Source: Leucosporidium creatinivorum (taxonomy: Eukaryota; Basidiomycota; Microbotryomycetes; Leucosporidiales; Leucosporidiaceae). Taken from it: a stretch of 64,000 nt of DNA. Location: positions 114,449 through 178,448 of the forward strand of contig BCKL01000016.1 of the NCBI GenBank assembly GCA_001600635.1, given 5' to 3'. Within the stretch, counting starts at the first letter, position 1; the number at the start of each line of letters is the position of its first letter. Of this stretch, positions 50,511 through 63,745 are shown piece by piece. A program made the translations under genes and the position numbers. The notes under the pieces are model-generated. The model did not search any database. It worked only from the letters and a program-made list of their open reading frames with translations, and was not told where the DNA came from.

Positions 50511-53094
50511 CTACGCCGAGTTGTCGGCGCACGAGAAGGCCGTCAACTTCTGGCCAGAGTAGGTGTTAATCACCTCGGTGATGGCTCCGTACGTGCCGAG
50601 GACCTGTAGCGGTGCGCGAGAGATAGGAGAGGGAGTTCGAGGGAGTTGGGAAGTAGTGGGAGAGACAAAGCCGTGACGAAAGTCAGCGCTGTCCTCGAGT
50701 GCCCTACAGCGGCGATGACCCAAAGACGTAAACGTACGGTGATGATGGATCCACCGATGAGAAGGAAGTAGCACCAGGCAGTGAGGGCGATGTACTGCCA
50801 CGACTTGTCCTGACGGCGCTCGGCGTTCCTAGCTCCCCAGCTGTGGTCGTAGAGCCACCTGTAGTAATATAAAAAGGTCAGAAAGGCTCTTAAGATGTCC
50901 TTGGTTGATCGTCGAGGCTTACATGGCGCCTGCGAAGGGCGAGGAAGGGTCAGCGATAAGGTTCGGCAGAGAAGGGGAAGCGTCGAAGCTGAGCTCGAGC
51001 TGTATGAGACGAGTTGGGACTCACCTTGAGTCTGAATGCACATCACGGTACCGAACTGTTATTGTGGAGGAGAGAACGGAAGCCGTCAGTGATGGTTCGA
51101 CGGCGGCCGAGCTGGCGGCTCAGTAAGGAGACACATACGAGAGCGCCAACTAGAGGGAGAACACGCAGGACACGGGGAACAGTGGGGAAGGGAAGTGGAG
51201 TAGACGAGAGGAGTGAAAGGAAGTGAAGGGAGACGAGAGGGATGGAGAGAGAGAGGCGTTAGCGGCCGTTCAGCATCGCCGAGCGCCAACGACGAAGAAT
51301 GTCGAGAATCTGTATGTACTTATTGAAATGAGCCCCCCGAACACCGGAATACCCTCAGCAATGATGAACCCGATGACGCAGCAGAACGTCGTGCTTCCGA
51401 GCCAGACGATCCAGTGGACGGCGGTGCTTCAAAGGTTCGGCGTCAGCGAGGGCCCAGCTGAGGCAGATGAGGAGGTACACACTTGGCGACAAGATGACGA
51501 GAGCCACGCAAGATGCGAACAAACATGTACTTGGCCGAGAGATGGGCGTAGCTGTGTGAAACGAGGGAGTGAGTGAGCGACTTCGCCGAGCAGCGCTGAA
51601 ACGACGTGGAACGTACATGACGGCAGTGATGACAAGAGCAGGGATGGAGAGACCGTAACAAATCTTCTTGAGGAGGGGTCCAGCGCTGCCGAGAGCAGGC
51701 GAGGCGACGTAGTCACCGCAGTAGTCTGGAGCCGAGAGGTCAGCAGCTGGCTCACGGCGACACAAGAGCGTAGACGACTCACAGTAGACGGGGATTCCGA
51801 TGGCGAGGTAGACGATGGTAGCGTAGGTCTGGCAGACCATGGCGGTCTTGGGGAAGTCCTGAGGGCGCTCCATCTCGGCGATCACGTTGAAGAAGGCGGG
51901 CGTGGCTCCGTAGGCGACTGAAGGTGCAGCGTGGGTCAGCACATGCTGCAAGTACATGCTATCAGATACACTGGCATCAATTGCGCAACTCACAGACAAT
52001 TGTGCCGAGAACGGAACCAGCCTCAGCCCAGGTGGGGTTGCCGAAGAGTTGGAAGTTCTTGTCCCAGGGAGCCGGGGCGGCGGGCGCAGCGGCAGGACGG
52101 TTTTGGACACCGACAGCGATGGTGAGGGTGAGGATTGCGGACATGATCGACACCATCCCGACCCAGCCGAGCCCGCTGACGCGATCCAAAGTCTGGATAC
52201 TGGAGAGGAGGAGGACGACGACGATGGCGACGGCGACGAATCCGACTGTACATATAGCATGGTCGGAGACAGCGTTTAATGCGATGGAAACGCCGAGGGA
52301 GCCCGATGCGACGACGCAGAGCATGAAAATCATGAAAGCCAGACCATAGATCTCGCGACCCAGCCGCCCGCCGAAGACCGCCCCCACATCGGCAATTGAG
52401 TGCACCTAGTGTAGTGGAGTGTAGTAGATAGTAGTAGTGATGTCGGTGAAGTGTAGGAGGTGTCGAGGGGAAAGGAGAGGGTGGAGAGGTAGAAGTAGGA
52501 GCGCCGAGGTCTTGGTCAGCGACGCTCAGCTTCTCGGATAGCTGGGCAGCAGGATGTACCTCGGGGTGACGCTTGACGAAGCTAGGAATCGCCCATGCAC
52601 TGAACGAAGCCATGGCGTAGACGACGAGGAGCAGGATGACACCCGGGATGAGGCCGACGATTTGGAAGATGGAAGGGATGCCTGTGGAGGTAGTGAGTGG
52701 GTCAGCGTTCCACATTTATGGATGTGGAGGTACGCCTGAAGCCTCGACGCTGCAGACAGCCGGAGGAAAGCTCCAGCCGCCCGAGATTGGCTAGTTCGGC
52801 GATGCCGGCTCCCTTCGGCGAAGGTCGAAATGGGAGAGCTACGTACCGAGTACACCGAGTCCAATCTGCGCCTTCAACAAGACAATAGTAGCTTTAGGCC
52901 AAGTGACCGTCTTGTAGCTGTGGCAAGAGCAAACGGTCAGCCGCCACCTCCCGAGCAAGCGAAGCACAAACGCACTTGATGGCTCCCGCCTCGGTGGCTC
53001 CGAAGACACCATCCTCCTGAACAGGCTCACGAGGCCTTCCAACAGAGATCTCTACTTCATCGTCGACCTCGTCTTGGCGCTTGAGGAATCCCAT
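50511..53094 (-). CDS. Amino-acid transporter, AAAP/Mtr-like (copy 1)
   Basis: A member of the amino acid/auxin permease type (Aa_trans), similar in layout to the fungal neutral amino-acid carrier Mtr; a plasma-membrane or vacuolar proton-coupled carrier. The start MGFLKRQDEVDDEVEISVG is followed by the family-specific DGVFGATEAGAI and YKTVTWPKATIVLLKAQIGL with GVLGIPSIF, the conserved first membrane span. Later segments include IHSIADVGAVFGGRLGREIY, SIQTLDRVSGLGWVGMVSIM, FAYGATPAFFNVIAEM, YYCGDYVASPALGSAGPLL, IGFIIAEGIPVFGGLISLVG and the end GQKLTAFSCADNSA. About eleven membrane spans and about a dozen exons. Two close relatives lie at 60004-62593 and from 63746. Substrate is not resolved. 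Confidence 0.9.
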
Positions 53095-53889
53095 CTTGTG
53101 TTGTTGTTGAGCTGGGTCGAAGGTTGCGAAGGTCGGCGCTGAAGTCGGCGAAAGGGGAAGGGGAGCACAGATGGATCTAGTCGATACCGAGTCTTGTCTA
53201 CGGAAGAGAACCTCTAGCGATGCGCGAAACCGGGAGACGAGCTGGGAGCGAAGCGACGAGCGAGAAGGAGAGAGAAAAAGAAAGTCTGAGGCGATCAGCT
53301 GAGGCTGAGCTCCTGACTCGGAGATGGGCAAGGTTGGGAGCTGCTGCCAGGGTGGCTGCCGTAACGGCAGATCAGCTGCAGAAGTGGGGAATAGCTTGAT
53401 TGGCACGTCAACACTGTATCAAAGACGGGGCCGCCTGGAGGGAGCGGGCCGAAGGTCCTTCCGTAGGAGCTCGGTTTAACTGTAAACGACTTGCAGTGTA
53501 CAAAAGTGCAGACAAGGAGGGAGTTTCACCTTTCTACCACTCAACTGAGGTACAGGAAAATACTCCGAGACCTTCTGGGGCCGTCAGCTCTCCTGCCGGT
53601 CAACTTCTCCTGATATCTCGGCGCTGGCTGCCTGAGCCATCCGCTGGCTCAAGGAGGCCAGCCGACCGACCTGGATGGCTCTCCGCACGGCCTGTAGCAT
53701 ACTACAAGCGAAGGCGGATGCCAAGCAATCCTCTGGAGCTCGGTCTTCTTGCCGTAGGGAGCTCGGCCAAACTCTAACCCGAGCTCTCTCGCGCTATTCG
53801 GCCGCACAGACGAGGTGTTGTTGTGTACGTAAGCAGTTCCAATAGTTTCACACTGCTCTACAGCTTGACCCACCACCTGGATCTCACCC
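53095..53889. other. Intergenic, promoter of transporter copy 1
   Basis: No coding sequence is recognised. The interval contains the promoter of the transporter and the 3' flank of the gene ending at 53890. Confidence 0.5.
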
Positions 53890-55551
53890 TCAACCCACCA
53901 CAATATCGACCGCGTTGGTCCCAACCAGCTTCGTGCTGTTGCTGCCGCTTCCAACGGTACCAGCGATCTCTGAGCGCTTCTTGACGGTGTAGGCGACCTG
54001 AGCAGTAGCGCTCGAGCTTCCGGAGAGGGTCGAAGGGGGAAAGTCGAGGGATGCTGTGCTGGCGAGACTCGTCGAAGCCTGTTCAAGGAAGCGAGAAGTC
54101 AGCGTAGTCTTATCGGTAAGCAGAGCAAGAGAAACGAAACGTACGGAGAAGCTACCCTCCCACCCAGACGGATGCCTCACCGCCACCTTCCCTCCTCGAG
54201 TCGTGCCCGCCTCGACCGAAGCGACCACATCGGCCGGATGGTCCTCAAATCCGAGGGAGACGGCGCCCTCAGTAGTCTCCGCCAGTACTTGTACTCGGCT
54301 AGTGCCTCCGGCAGCGCCCGACGAGCTGGCCCCTTGTCGAAGAGCTTCGTGGAAGGAGGGAGGCTCGGTGCTGCCAGCCGAGAGTACCGAAGGAGTGGGC
54401 GAGCCGACGACGGTCTCGTGGAGATGGGTAGAGGAGGATGGCGAAAGAAGGCGAATCTTGCCATCAATTTTGAAGTGCGAAGTCTGCAGCACGAGCAGCT
54501 TGCCGACGGTGAACGAGCCGACGATGGGAGCGTTTTGGGTTCGGACTCTGACGCCCGAGGGAGAGTGGCAGGTGCATTCGACCTTGCCTTGCGCCGTTTC
54601 GATGGTGACTCCCGCGATAGAGGACGTGGTGGAAGGAGGAGCGAGAGAGATGAAGTCTCCGGCGAGGGTGGAGTTGGAAGTAGCGAGGTGAAGAGTCGTC
54701 CGAGCGGCGAAGGAGCCGGTGATGGGGAAGTTGGAGGTGGTGGCCGAGATGGGGCCGACGGTAGAGGTGTAGCTCCCGCTGATGGCTCCGTCCAGCACCT
54801 CCAAGGTAATACTCTCCGCCTGCACCGAACCCGAGACGAGATCGGCGGTGGTCTTGATGCCACCCTTGTTCGGGTCGAGGATGTTCTGGTTGCTGATATG
54901 CACCTCTCCCGCGTTTGTAAGGGAAAGATTGATGGGTGCGTCGGTGGTCCGGAGCGACAGGGAGGCGACGGAGAAGTTAGACGCGAGCGACGAGTCGAGG
55001 AGGATCCGGAAGCGGTTCGAGTTGACGCGAAGGGCGTTCAGGCCGGTGAGGGAGGCTGGAAGGATGAAGGTGAGGTGGAAGGAAAGCGCGGCGGCGAGTG
55101 GGCTCGAGTCGGAGGTCTGCAGCCGATTAGCAGGTCAGCTTGCGCCCCGGATTGGCAATCGCCGGAGTCGCCTCACTTCGAGCTTCAAACCGACTACATG
55201 ATCCTCCTCGATCACAACGACCTTCCAGCCGTTGAGCAGAGATTCACTGTTACTCCTAGCCTCCAGCTTTACTGTGATCTCGCCGAGTTGCTCCTTCCCG
55301 TCGATGGCTTGAGGCGGCGGGGGCAGACCGAATCCACCGCTTTGCTCCCTGGTAAAGAGCACCGTTCCCTTGGCCCATTGACCTTTATCCGTCTCGAACT
55401 CTAGCGACGAAAACGAGCTGACGGGGAGCGAGTAGCTGCTGGTTTTGGAGAGGAAGCCGCTGGGCACAGCATCGGCTGGGGACCATTCTGTGCTCGAGCG
55501 AGTATTGTTGGATGCTGAACGGGCGCGAGCGAAGACGTCCGATAGTCCCAT
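53890..55551 (-). CDS. Beta-rich repetitive protein of unknown function (DUF4097-like)
   Basis: Starts MGLSDVFARARSASNN. The first exon (to about 55175) ends in WKVVVIEEDHVVGLKLE. The large second exon has a run of short Ser/Thr-rich beta-strand-like segments with repeated pattern, such as VHISNQNILDPNKGGIKTTA, ITLEVLDGAISGSYTSTVG, LHLATSNSTLAGDFISLAPP, VTIETAQGKVECTCHS and LLVLQTSHFKIDGKIRLLSP. This suggests a stacked beta fold like the adhesin-like DUF4097 proteins. There is no obvious signal peptide or membrane anchor, so it is probably intracellular, although C-terminal Ser/Thr richness resembles fungal surface proteins. A 410-codon open frame on the opposite strand (54172-55404) mirrors its codon bias and is not called. 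The function is unknown. Confidence 0.6.
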
Positions 55552-55874
55552 CTTGCTCTGGCGGCGTGGGACGGTGCAGAAGGCGAAAGACGAGGGAAGG
55601 GAGCTGACGACGCGGGTGGTGTGGGGGAGAGTTGTGGAGCGATAGAGGGAGGCGACCTAGCCTGTAGAGGTACAGCGAGCTTCCGGGGGATACAGCGTCG
55701 ATGTTGTAGGTGAAGGACGATAAACGAGCGAGAAGTATGAAGGCAAGATTCGACTTGCTCGAAACGCCGAGACTTGATCGGACTCGAGTCCGCGCGCTTG
55801 ACGAAGCAAAACGAGGGGTAGTTGCAGGAACACTAATGGTAGCACATCGAAGCACGAGTCCATCAAACAATCAA
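55552..55874. other. Intergenic, nothing recognised
   Basis: A short spacer between two minus-strand genes, holding the promoter of the beta-rich protein gene and the 3' flank of the F-box gene. Confidence 0.5.
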
Positions 55875-58080
55875 TCAGAACCTTCCCCAGGCGCCAGCGC
55901 CATCGCCGCCCGAAGGCGCTCCTCCGCCGTTCGCAGGGTAGGCGGCTGGGTCGGGCAGCATCGCCATGGCTCCTTCCTGTCAACGAGCGAAAGAGGACGT
56001 CAGCGCGATGTTGAGGAGAGGATTAGAGATGAGCCGAACGCACGAGGAGCTGCAAGTCGGCGAGGGTGAAGCCGGTTGTCGGCGCACGCTCGACGATCTG
56101 CTGGACGAGTAGGAGCTGCAGGAGAACGAGAAGTCAGCTCGACTTCGACGTAAAAGTGAGCTCAAACACCCACAGCACGATCCTCATGCGAAAGAGGCCG
56201 GCCAATCTGCATTCCCCCCGGCGCACCGTAGCCATACCCTCCTCCCTGCGGCTGAGGCTGCTGCTGCTGCTGCTGAGCATGCCCACCGACTCCATACCCA
56301 CTACTCGTCAAACGCGCCCTCATCCTCTCGACGATCTCGCCCAACCTCCTCGCCTGCTCCTGGCGCATGTTCTCCTCCAGCTCCCTCCTCCTCTGCTCCT
56401 CGACGAGACGGCGAGCTTCGGCGTCGAGGCGAAGTTGGTGGACTTTGTCGAGATGGCCAAAGATCGTGACGGAGATCTTGCGCCAGACTGAGGGGATAGG
56501 ACAGGGTTAGCAAGCGAACGAGGGCAGGCAAGAAGGAGCTCACCTCGGTCGGTGAGGGCGTAAGGCTGGTCGACGAGCGAGTAGATATCGGAAGTGTGCA
56601 ACAAACCGACATGGATATCCACAGCGTCGTAGCCAGCGGCTTCGCAGTGCTTGCGGATCCTGTTGAGGGTGAGGAGAGGTCAGCGAGGGCTGGCGCCAAG
56701 AAAGCGGGACGACGAACGTAGCGGCCCTCTCCTGCCTCAATTGGCGCTTGTTGGTGCTCCTGCTGCCATCGTGGTCGAGCTGCCACGCTTGAAGCATCTT
56801 GGCGTCCTGTGTGTATCATTCAGTCAGCCCGGCTCCATCGCCCTCAGCGCTCGACGACTCACCGTAGCAGCCAAAGGGAGAACCTCCTCGCAACGCTTGA
56901 CGTGCGCCTGAACCTGACTCTCCCCCGTCTCTCCTCCGAGCAGCTCGTTCAAGCGATCCCTCTGAGCCAGGTCGGTGAGGTTGGCCGACTCGGCGAGGAC
57001 GACGGGGACGAGGTAGAGCTGGAGGCCCGAGTTGGCGCCGAAGACGTTGGGCCAGTTGCCGCCGCGGCAGGGAGGAGCTGTAGTGTGGTAAGGAGGTCAG
57101 CAAAGTTGCGAGAGACGCGAGGACTTGGGCTTACTGTCGGTGAAAGGGCAGCACTTGTAAACGTCCGGGTGCAAGTCGGGGTGGTCGGCGCTAATTTGCT
57201 GAGGCGTGTTGAGATGGACCTTCAGGCAGGGGTCGCAAACGCGCTTGCGGAGGGCGTAGCAGATCTTGTGCACCTTCAGTCGACCGCACACCTATGAGCG
57301 TAGGCAGACGGTCAGTTCGGCCTCTCGGCGCAGGGGGAAGGGTAAGCCAACTCACCTCGCACTCCTTGTCCCAGATCAACGAAGCAACCTTGCACTCGCT
57401 CCAATCGGGCGCTTCCAGCTCTCCGACACCGTCGTTGGCGAAGGCCCTCTTCCAGATGACCCTGCTCGTCTTGTTCATGAGCAGCGAGCGGAAGACCTTC
57501 GCCGTCCTCGCAAGGCGGATCAACATCTGAGGAGGAAGGTGCGAGAGGATCTGTAGTGTGTCACAAGTCAGCATCGTACCTTCTCCGGCCACTCCTACTC
57601 CCGTGCAGCGACTCCCGTCGCCAAGATGCGCCCGCGTGCCCGCGCGCGTCGGGCTCGACTCAAAACGAGCTGTAGCTCACCTCTCCAAGAATCTCGACGG
57701 GTAAGCTCTGTAGCATAGCCTCCAAGCGACCCAGACGCGCTCCTTTGCGCTTCTTGAGCGCCGCCGTAGCTGCTTCGTCGTTCGTCTTGCGACGCTTGCT
57801 AGCGGGAGCCTTGCTCGCCGGCTTGCCTTTGCCGCGTTTGGCTGTAGGACACCGGAGAGAGGTCAGCTACCCTCTCATGCACCTCCCTATCCTGGTGCAA
57901 CTCACGCTTAAACTCCTCGTCGACTTCTTCGGGAGGATCATCCGACACCTCGTCCTGAGAGTCCACGGCCGTTGGATCTCGTTCCACCGCGAGTAAGGGG
58001 GGAGGGAAAGGTGGCAGAGGGTTGGTGTCTAGTGTAGTACCCTGCTCCGCTGCAGGAAGCGGCGCCGAGTCGGTTTGCAT
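55875..58080 (-). CDS. F-box protein
   Basis: After an acidic/proline-rich start (MQTDSAPLPAAEQGTTLD), a Lys-rich stretch (KAPASKRRKTND) leads to an F-box: LPVEILGEILSHLPPQMLIR followed by LARTAKVFRSLLMNKTSRVI and WKRAF. This form is frequent in basidiomycetes. F-box proteins bind Skp1 and bring substrates to an SCF ubiquitin ligase. Downstream is a cysteine cluster (CGRLKVHKICYALRKRVCDPC is split here: C..C pairs around VHKICYALRKRVCDPCLKVH), then VPVVLAESANLTDLAQRDRL, a Lys/Arg/Glu-rich coiled-coil-like helix with RRLVEEQRRRELEENMRQEQ, a Gln/Gly-rich tract and the end GGDGAGAWGRF. The ATG at 58080 is the first in frame. Its target is unknown. Confidence 0.82.
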
Positions 58081-60003
58081 GGCGAAAAAGCTGTGGCGGG
58101 AGAGCAAGGGCTCGAGCGCCCGTCGCTGCGAAGAGGCGCTTCTGAGGCGCACCTGAAACCGAGTTTTGCACTTATCTTACACTTGGAGATGTACTCGAAT
58201 AGAGTTTCAATAGCAACCGGAGACTCCGAAAGCCGTCTGTAGAAAGGTAGGCCGAGCAGAACCGCTTTGAAGTCTCTCGCCGCTCGGCTTTCTCCTGCGA
58301 GCTTCTCGTGGCTTTTCCACGCCTAGATTGGCAGGTTCTACCGCTAACGATAGCCCAACAAACGCTTCGGGCACCTCCGAGCTCTTCTTCCTCACTTAGG
58401 CCGAGTCCCATCTGCTCGGCGAAGGGTCTCGGCTGGTTTGCAGTGGGCCCGACGTCCCATCTGCGCTCCTTCAAGCTAGATATTGGTAATACTACATGTT
58501 TGACACTGTTTACAAGCTACAACCGAGTTTCGAAAGCCAAGAAGGTGGACACAACCGAGCTGTTCGGGCTCAGCGCTCAAACCGAGGCTCGGGAACCGCA
58601 CCGTGAGGCGCTCTTGGGGCTCAAGGGGGACAGCTCGTTTACCGAACTAATCCGATCACGGCGGCCGACAGCTTTTTCCAGGAGGAAAATGGACGAGGGC
58701 GAGTATTAAAGCTTGTAGTCTTCGCCGAGCACAGCCATCTCACCCTTCTTACATCTTCCGACACCCTTACGCATTCGGCCGCGATGCTTCACACCCCTGA
58801 TGCCCCTCTGTGGCTCAAGCACCTTGTGGGCTGACGGTCAGACCCAAGCAAAGCAATCGGAGCGGGCACCGAGCATGCCAGACTAGAACGCGCTGGCTAA
58901 GGAGCTGTAGACCTGCACACCGGAAAGTGAATGGCCAGATATCTTTCCAAACTCCCTCTCTGTGTTAAGCCTGCACTACCTCGACCTCCCCTGCACCTCA
59001 TGCGGCTCGAGAGATCAAGCAGCTCGATCGGGCGCCGAGCACTTTATACTTTTTTTGCAGGACAGCAGCCGACTTTGGGGGAGGACGAGCGCGAGCTATG
59101 TTACCTGCTCATCCGTCTGGTGCTCCCTGGCTGCTCTAATGCCCTTCGAAGAGCTGCAGAAGGCGCAGGACGACAAGGGAGCCAAGGCTGATTGCGAAAA
59201 GCGGTGAAGGGATGTGCAGCTCAGGACAATCATATCATTGCTGTACAGATCTATACTTCAGCAATCCCCGAGCCACATTTTGCCCTTCACTCAACCACCT
59301 TGGCCGCGGCCAAACCCTTGCCCGGGCTCTTCTGAGTCCCGTCGAGGACAATCCAAATCTCTCTTCCTTCTTTCACCCGGTCGTCTCGTCAATCATCTCC
59401 CAACAACTCAACTACACGAATCGCTGTAGCTCAAGCGCTCTCGCCGAATATGGAAGCTCCCCCTCCCCCTCGCCGAACCTCAAGCGGGAGATAGTCGCTC
59501 TTACTTGAGCTCGAACGCCAATCTCCAGCGACTCGTTCGTTCGTCAGCGGCTTCACCACCAGCTGCAAGACTCGCTGCTGCTCGGACGCTCCCCGAGGAC
59601 ATCTCGTTATCACCATGACGAACCAGCGCGGCTCCGCATCCTTCTCCCTCCCCCTCAGACCGAACCTCAGGCGAGCTTGGCCGGCTGCGACGGAAAGCAG
59701 GAAGCGTGGGGTGTAGCAAGAAGCTGGGGTCGTAAGGCTTGAGTGGTTGGAGAAACTCGGCTTCCTTCGGCGATGGGACAGAAGGGGAGGAACGCGTCTC
59801 TGAGATTTTCTGAGCACGGGGGCGGTTACGTCGTCGGGCGTCGAGTCGCCTCCATCTTTCCCCGCTGTCGACCCATCCTCCTCTTCAATTTTCAATAACA
59901 CCACAGTTACCTCGCTCCCAGCTCCCAGCCCTCTCCCCGCCCTCTACCGCCTCTCAGCTCCCTCGCCGCCCCCACTGCCAAGCGCTAGCTCGCTCGTCGA
60001 ACC
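58081..60003. other. Long intergenic region between divergent genes
   Basis: About 1.9 kb between the start of the F-box gene (-) and the start of transporter copy 2 (+). It must contain both promoters. Open frames such as 58308-58709 and 59212-59508 have no family resemblance and no supporting splice pattern. The last 120 bases before 60004 are CT-rich, like a leader. Confidence 0.45.
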
Positions 60004-62593
60004 ATGGTCTTTGGAGGCAAGGGAAAGCAGAACGCTTCCCAGGAGGACATCAGCGTGAATCTCGAGCGCGCTGATGGCAAACCGGAAGCTGTAGCGGATG
60101 GTGTCTTCGGAGTACAAGAGGAGGGAGCGCCGAGTGCGTAGCTAGCTCGTTCGAACGGTTCGACGCCGGCTGACCCTTGCCCATGCTCTCGGACAGACTA
60201 CGTGAACGTTTCGTGGTTCCGAGCAGCTATACTATTGATGAAGGCTCAGATTGGTCTGGGTGTGCTTGGGTACGTTGTAACTCTGCCCGCTCGGCGTTTC
60301 TCAAGTTGACCCTTCCCTCGCCGCGCAGAATCCCGGGCGTCTTCTCGACCATCGGGCTCATCCCTGGACTTCTAGTGTTGCTTCTGATGGGACTGATGAC
60401 CTCGTAAGCTTCACGTCTCCGTGTATGGCCGATCTCACCGCGCCCGTCCCCCTCGTCGCCGAAGTCGCTGACCCCTCGGATTCTCGACTTCTTCAACGAC
60501 AGGTGGTCCTCATACGTCGTTGGTCGATACAAGGCGCGACATCCCGAGGCATGTTATCTCTCTTACCTTCTTCTTGCCTCACGTCGCTGTCGAATCTCTT
60601 TGCTCGGACGCCGAGGCCGAGCGGCAAGCTCGGCGAGCTACAGCTGACCTCGCTCGTAATTCCTGCAGGTTCATAGCATCGCCGACGTCGGACAGCTGTT
60701 AGCAGGAAGATTTGGCAAGGAGTTTCTCGGCGCCATCTATATGGCGTGTACGTCCCCAGCTTGTCCTCCACTCGGTTTTTTTCCAGCTGACCCGTCTTGC
60801 GCCTCTCAGACATGATCTGCATCGCTGGTAGCGGTATGCTGAGTGTGAGTACACTATCTTACATTGCTCTGCGCGACTTCTGGGCTTCATCGCTCGGCTT
60901 ACGAGGTCATCTCGCTGACCTTTCTTGCAGGTGGCGATCGGATTGAATTCAATCAGCGAACACGGAGCGTGCACAGTGGCGTTCGTAGCAGTTGCTGCGA
61001 TCGGCGTCTTCCTGCTGGCGTCCATCCAGACTCTGGACCGAGTTTCCTTCCTCGGCTACGTCGGCTTGGTCAGCATCATGGCCGCCATGCTCACCCTCGC
61101 TATCGCTGTGGGACTACAAGACCGTCCTGCGTCTGCTCCCGCGGCACCAGCTCCCTGGGACAAGGACTTTCAGCTCTTCGGCAGCCCTACCTTCGCCGAG
61201 GCTGGCGCGGCTCTCGGCACCGTCACTTGTGAGTCCTCGAGTCCTCAACTCAAGCGATCTCTCGCAGTTTGCCAACCACTTGTCTGTACCTATAGTTGCT
61301 TTCGGAGGGACGCCTGCCTTCTTTAACGTCGTCGCCGAGTAAGTCCTGTTGCGACTTTCGCCGAGCGTTCCTTCTAACACTCCTGACCTTGCACAGGATG
61401 CGCAACCCCAGCGACTTCCCCAAAACCGTCGCTCTCTGCCAGTCCTACGTCACCGCTGTGTACGCGGTGATCGGCATTGTAGTCTACTGTGAACTTTTCG
61501 AGATCTCGGTCGGTGCCGACCTGTTTCTAATCTTTCCCCTGTCCCACCAGACTACTGCGGTGACTACGTCGCCTCACCTGCTCTCGGTAGCGCTGGACCT
61601 CTGCTCAAGAAGGTCTGCTATGGTCTCGCTCTCCCCGCCCTCGTCGTCGGATCCGTCATGTGAGTTCTTTCGCCGAGCGCCATCGCCGAGCGTCGCCTTC
61701 CGCGCCTCGTCCCGCAACTAACGAACTCGAGAGGAGCTAAACGGCTGACTCGCTCGCCCTTTTGACCCGCAGCTACATTCACCTCCCCGCCAAGTACCTC
61801 TTCGTCCGCTTCTACCGTGGCTCCCGACATCTCGCTTCGTCAACGCCTCAGCACTGGATAGGTTGGTTGGGCGCAACCGGAATCTGCACTCTTATCGGTT
61901 TCATCATTGCCGAGGGTATCCCTGTCTTCTCCGGCCTCGTGGGGTTGGTGGGAGCGTTGGTCAGTCTCTCTCGCTTCACGGCTCGGCGCCCGACTTGTCA
62001 CCCTTAATCGAGCGATGCAGATGGGTGCTGACTGCTCCTCACTTTGCTTTCCGTAGTTTGGCACTTTCATGAGTCTGCAAGTTATGGGTAAGCCTCTGTC
62101 GCCCTTTCTTCGGCTTGTTCGACGTCCGAGCTCTCGCGCCCGGCGCGTCCCCACGCCGCTGCCCCTTCCTCCCTCTCCCCTCCTCCTTCGAGGTCGACAC
62201 CATAGCTCACAAGCTGATACACTCTCATTCGCAGGCTGCATGTGGCTGTCGGACCACTACTGGGGAGAGCGCAATGCGGAGCGGCGGCAGAACAAGTCGT
62301 TCCAGTACCGCTTCCTCATCGTTTGGAATTACTTCCTCATCGTCGGGGGCTGCTTCGTCACTGTACGTCCTGCAGAGCGCCTGTCCCCGAATCTCACTGA
62401 CTCTCGCTCGCTTCGCAGGTGGCTGGAACCGTACGTCGTCATCACGCTCGGCCTGCTTGCTGAGTGCTGCAGCTGACTCGCTTCTCCCTCCTATATCTTT
62501 TCATTTACTCCACAGTACGGTAGCATCGTCGGAATCATCAACGACTACTCAGGCAAAGCACTCACAGCCTTCTCCTGCGCCGACAACTCGTAG
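60004..62593 (+). CDS. Amino-acid transporter, AAAP/Mtr-like (copy 2)
   Basis: A close homologue of copy 1 on the other strand. It starts MVFGGKGKQNASQEDISVNL; then come DGVFGVQEEGAP, NYVNVSWFRAAILLMKAQIG with LGVLGIPGVFSTIGLIPGLL, ARHPEVHSIADVGQLLAGRF, LNSISEHGACTVAFVAVAAI, SIQTLDRVSFLGYVGLVSIM, FAFGGTPAFFNVVAEMRNPS, YYCGDYVASPALGSAGPLL, IGFIIAEGIPVFSGLVGLVG and DHYWGERNAERRQNKSFQYR, ending GKALTAFSCADNS. Intron positions follow those of copy 1 where I could compare them. It is a membrane carrier for amino acids driven by the proton gradient, by family knowledge; specificity is unknown. Confidence 0.9.
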
Positions 62594-63745
62594 AGCGGTG
62601 TTCGGGACTCGAGCGGCGCCGAGGAGGACGCCGAGAATTGGTGTAGATATAGAGAGTTACGTCGCAATCTTTGCATACAGCGATAGATTTGGTAGAGGCC
62701 CTTCTCGTCGGCAGGTTCCTCTCCGAAAGCAACCCGCTTAGAGAGGGAGTTCTTGCAGAGCAGTTGTAGCATCACTGTAAATCACTTGCATGCTCTCTAT
62801 TGAACTGCTGGCGCTCCTTTCACTGCTTGTTGAACAGTGCCGGCGGCTCCTTGACGGCGTGGGCGAACCGAAAGCAGCCCTCGGCGACGTGCTCGGCGCT
62901 CAGTCCGCTTGTTCGTCCTGTACGCTTCACCTCAAACAACGTGTACTATCAAAGTGCCATCCATTTGCGGGCGTCTGGGACACCACAAAGTCGGATAGAG
63001 CCTCGCAACGGAAGTAGCCAAGGACGGAAACAAGCGCCGAGCCCGAGCTGAGGCGAGCTTCACCGAGAGGCTGGGGGCTCCGATGTTGAGATCAGCCACA
63101 GTCGCGAGCGGCTTTGCGCTTGCAGTAAAGTACAACTAGGTGTAGGAGAAGCTGCTGTACAGTTTTGACGATGTACAAATCGTTGACTCGAAGAGATGAG
63201 ATCCCTTCGGCGGCCGCTTGCAGGCTTGCCGCGCCCAAGTCCCGTGACCAACTTCGTCCGGAACGACTGCCCTCCTCGCTCGCTCGGTATTCTGGGGGTG
63301 CCGCTATCGGCGGACGTCCTCTGCCGAGCTTCACCGTGTGCTCCTTTGCTCTGCACTGCAAGAGGCAGAGCTCTTCGGCGAACAGCCTGCAGAGCACCTT
63401 CTGCTGTAGATCAAGTTCCGTCGGGACTCGGAAGACCTGCAGATCAGATGCAAGCCGCTCCGTGCAAGTTTTCGAGTTCTGCAGTGAGGTCCAGAAGGCC
63501 CAAGCCGAGGCGGCAAAACTCGGATGTGAAAAGTCGAGTTTGCTTCCCCCGCGAACCTCCCACAACGCCTCGAGGGGCCTTGTATCTCTCCCCACTAGTT
63601 GCAATCTTCTCCACCTCTCTTTCTCTCCTCCCCATCACTCTCTCGACGCCCAGCGACCCGCCTCGACTACAGCGCCAGCCAACTTTTCGCCCTTCGCGCG
63701 CCATCTTCGACTCCCTCTCTACCACCCTACTCGCCGCCAAGGATC
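62594..63745. other. Intergenic between transporter copies 2 and 3
   Basis: The interval contains the 3' flank of copy 2 and the promoter of copy 3. It shows no recognisable coding sequence. The last 100 bases before 63746 are CT-rich. Confidence 0.5.

Noticed and set aside
54172-55404. A 410-codon open frame on the plus strand opposite the beta-rich protein gene
   Set aside because: It lies entirely antisense to a gene with better protein character, has repetitive low-complexity composition that mirrors the codon bias of the other strand, and shows no recognisable domain.
59431-59904. A minus-strand open frame upstream of transporter copy 2
   Set aside because: It would have to start at a non-ATG codon, lies in the presumed promoter and shows no domain.
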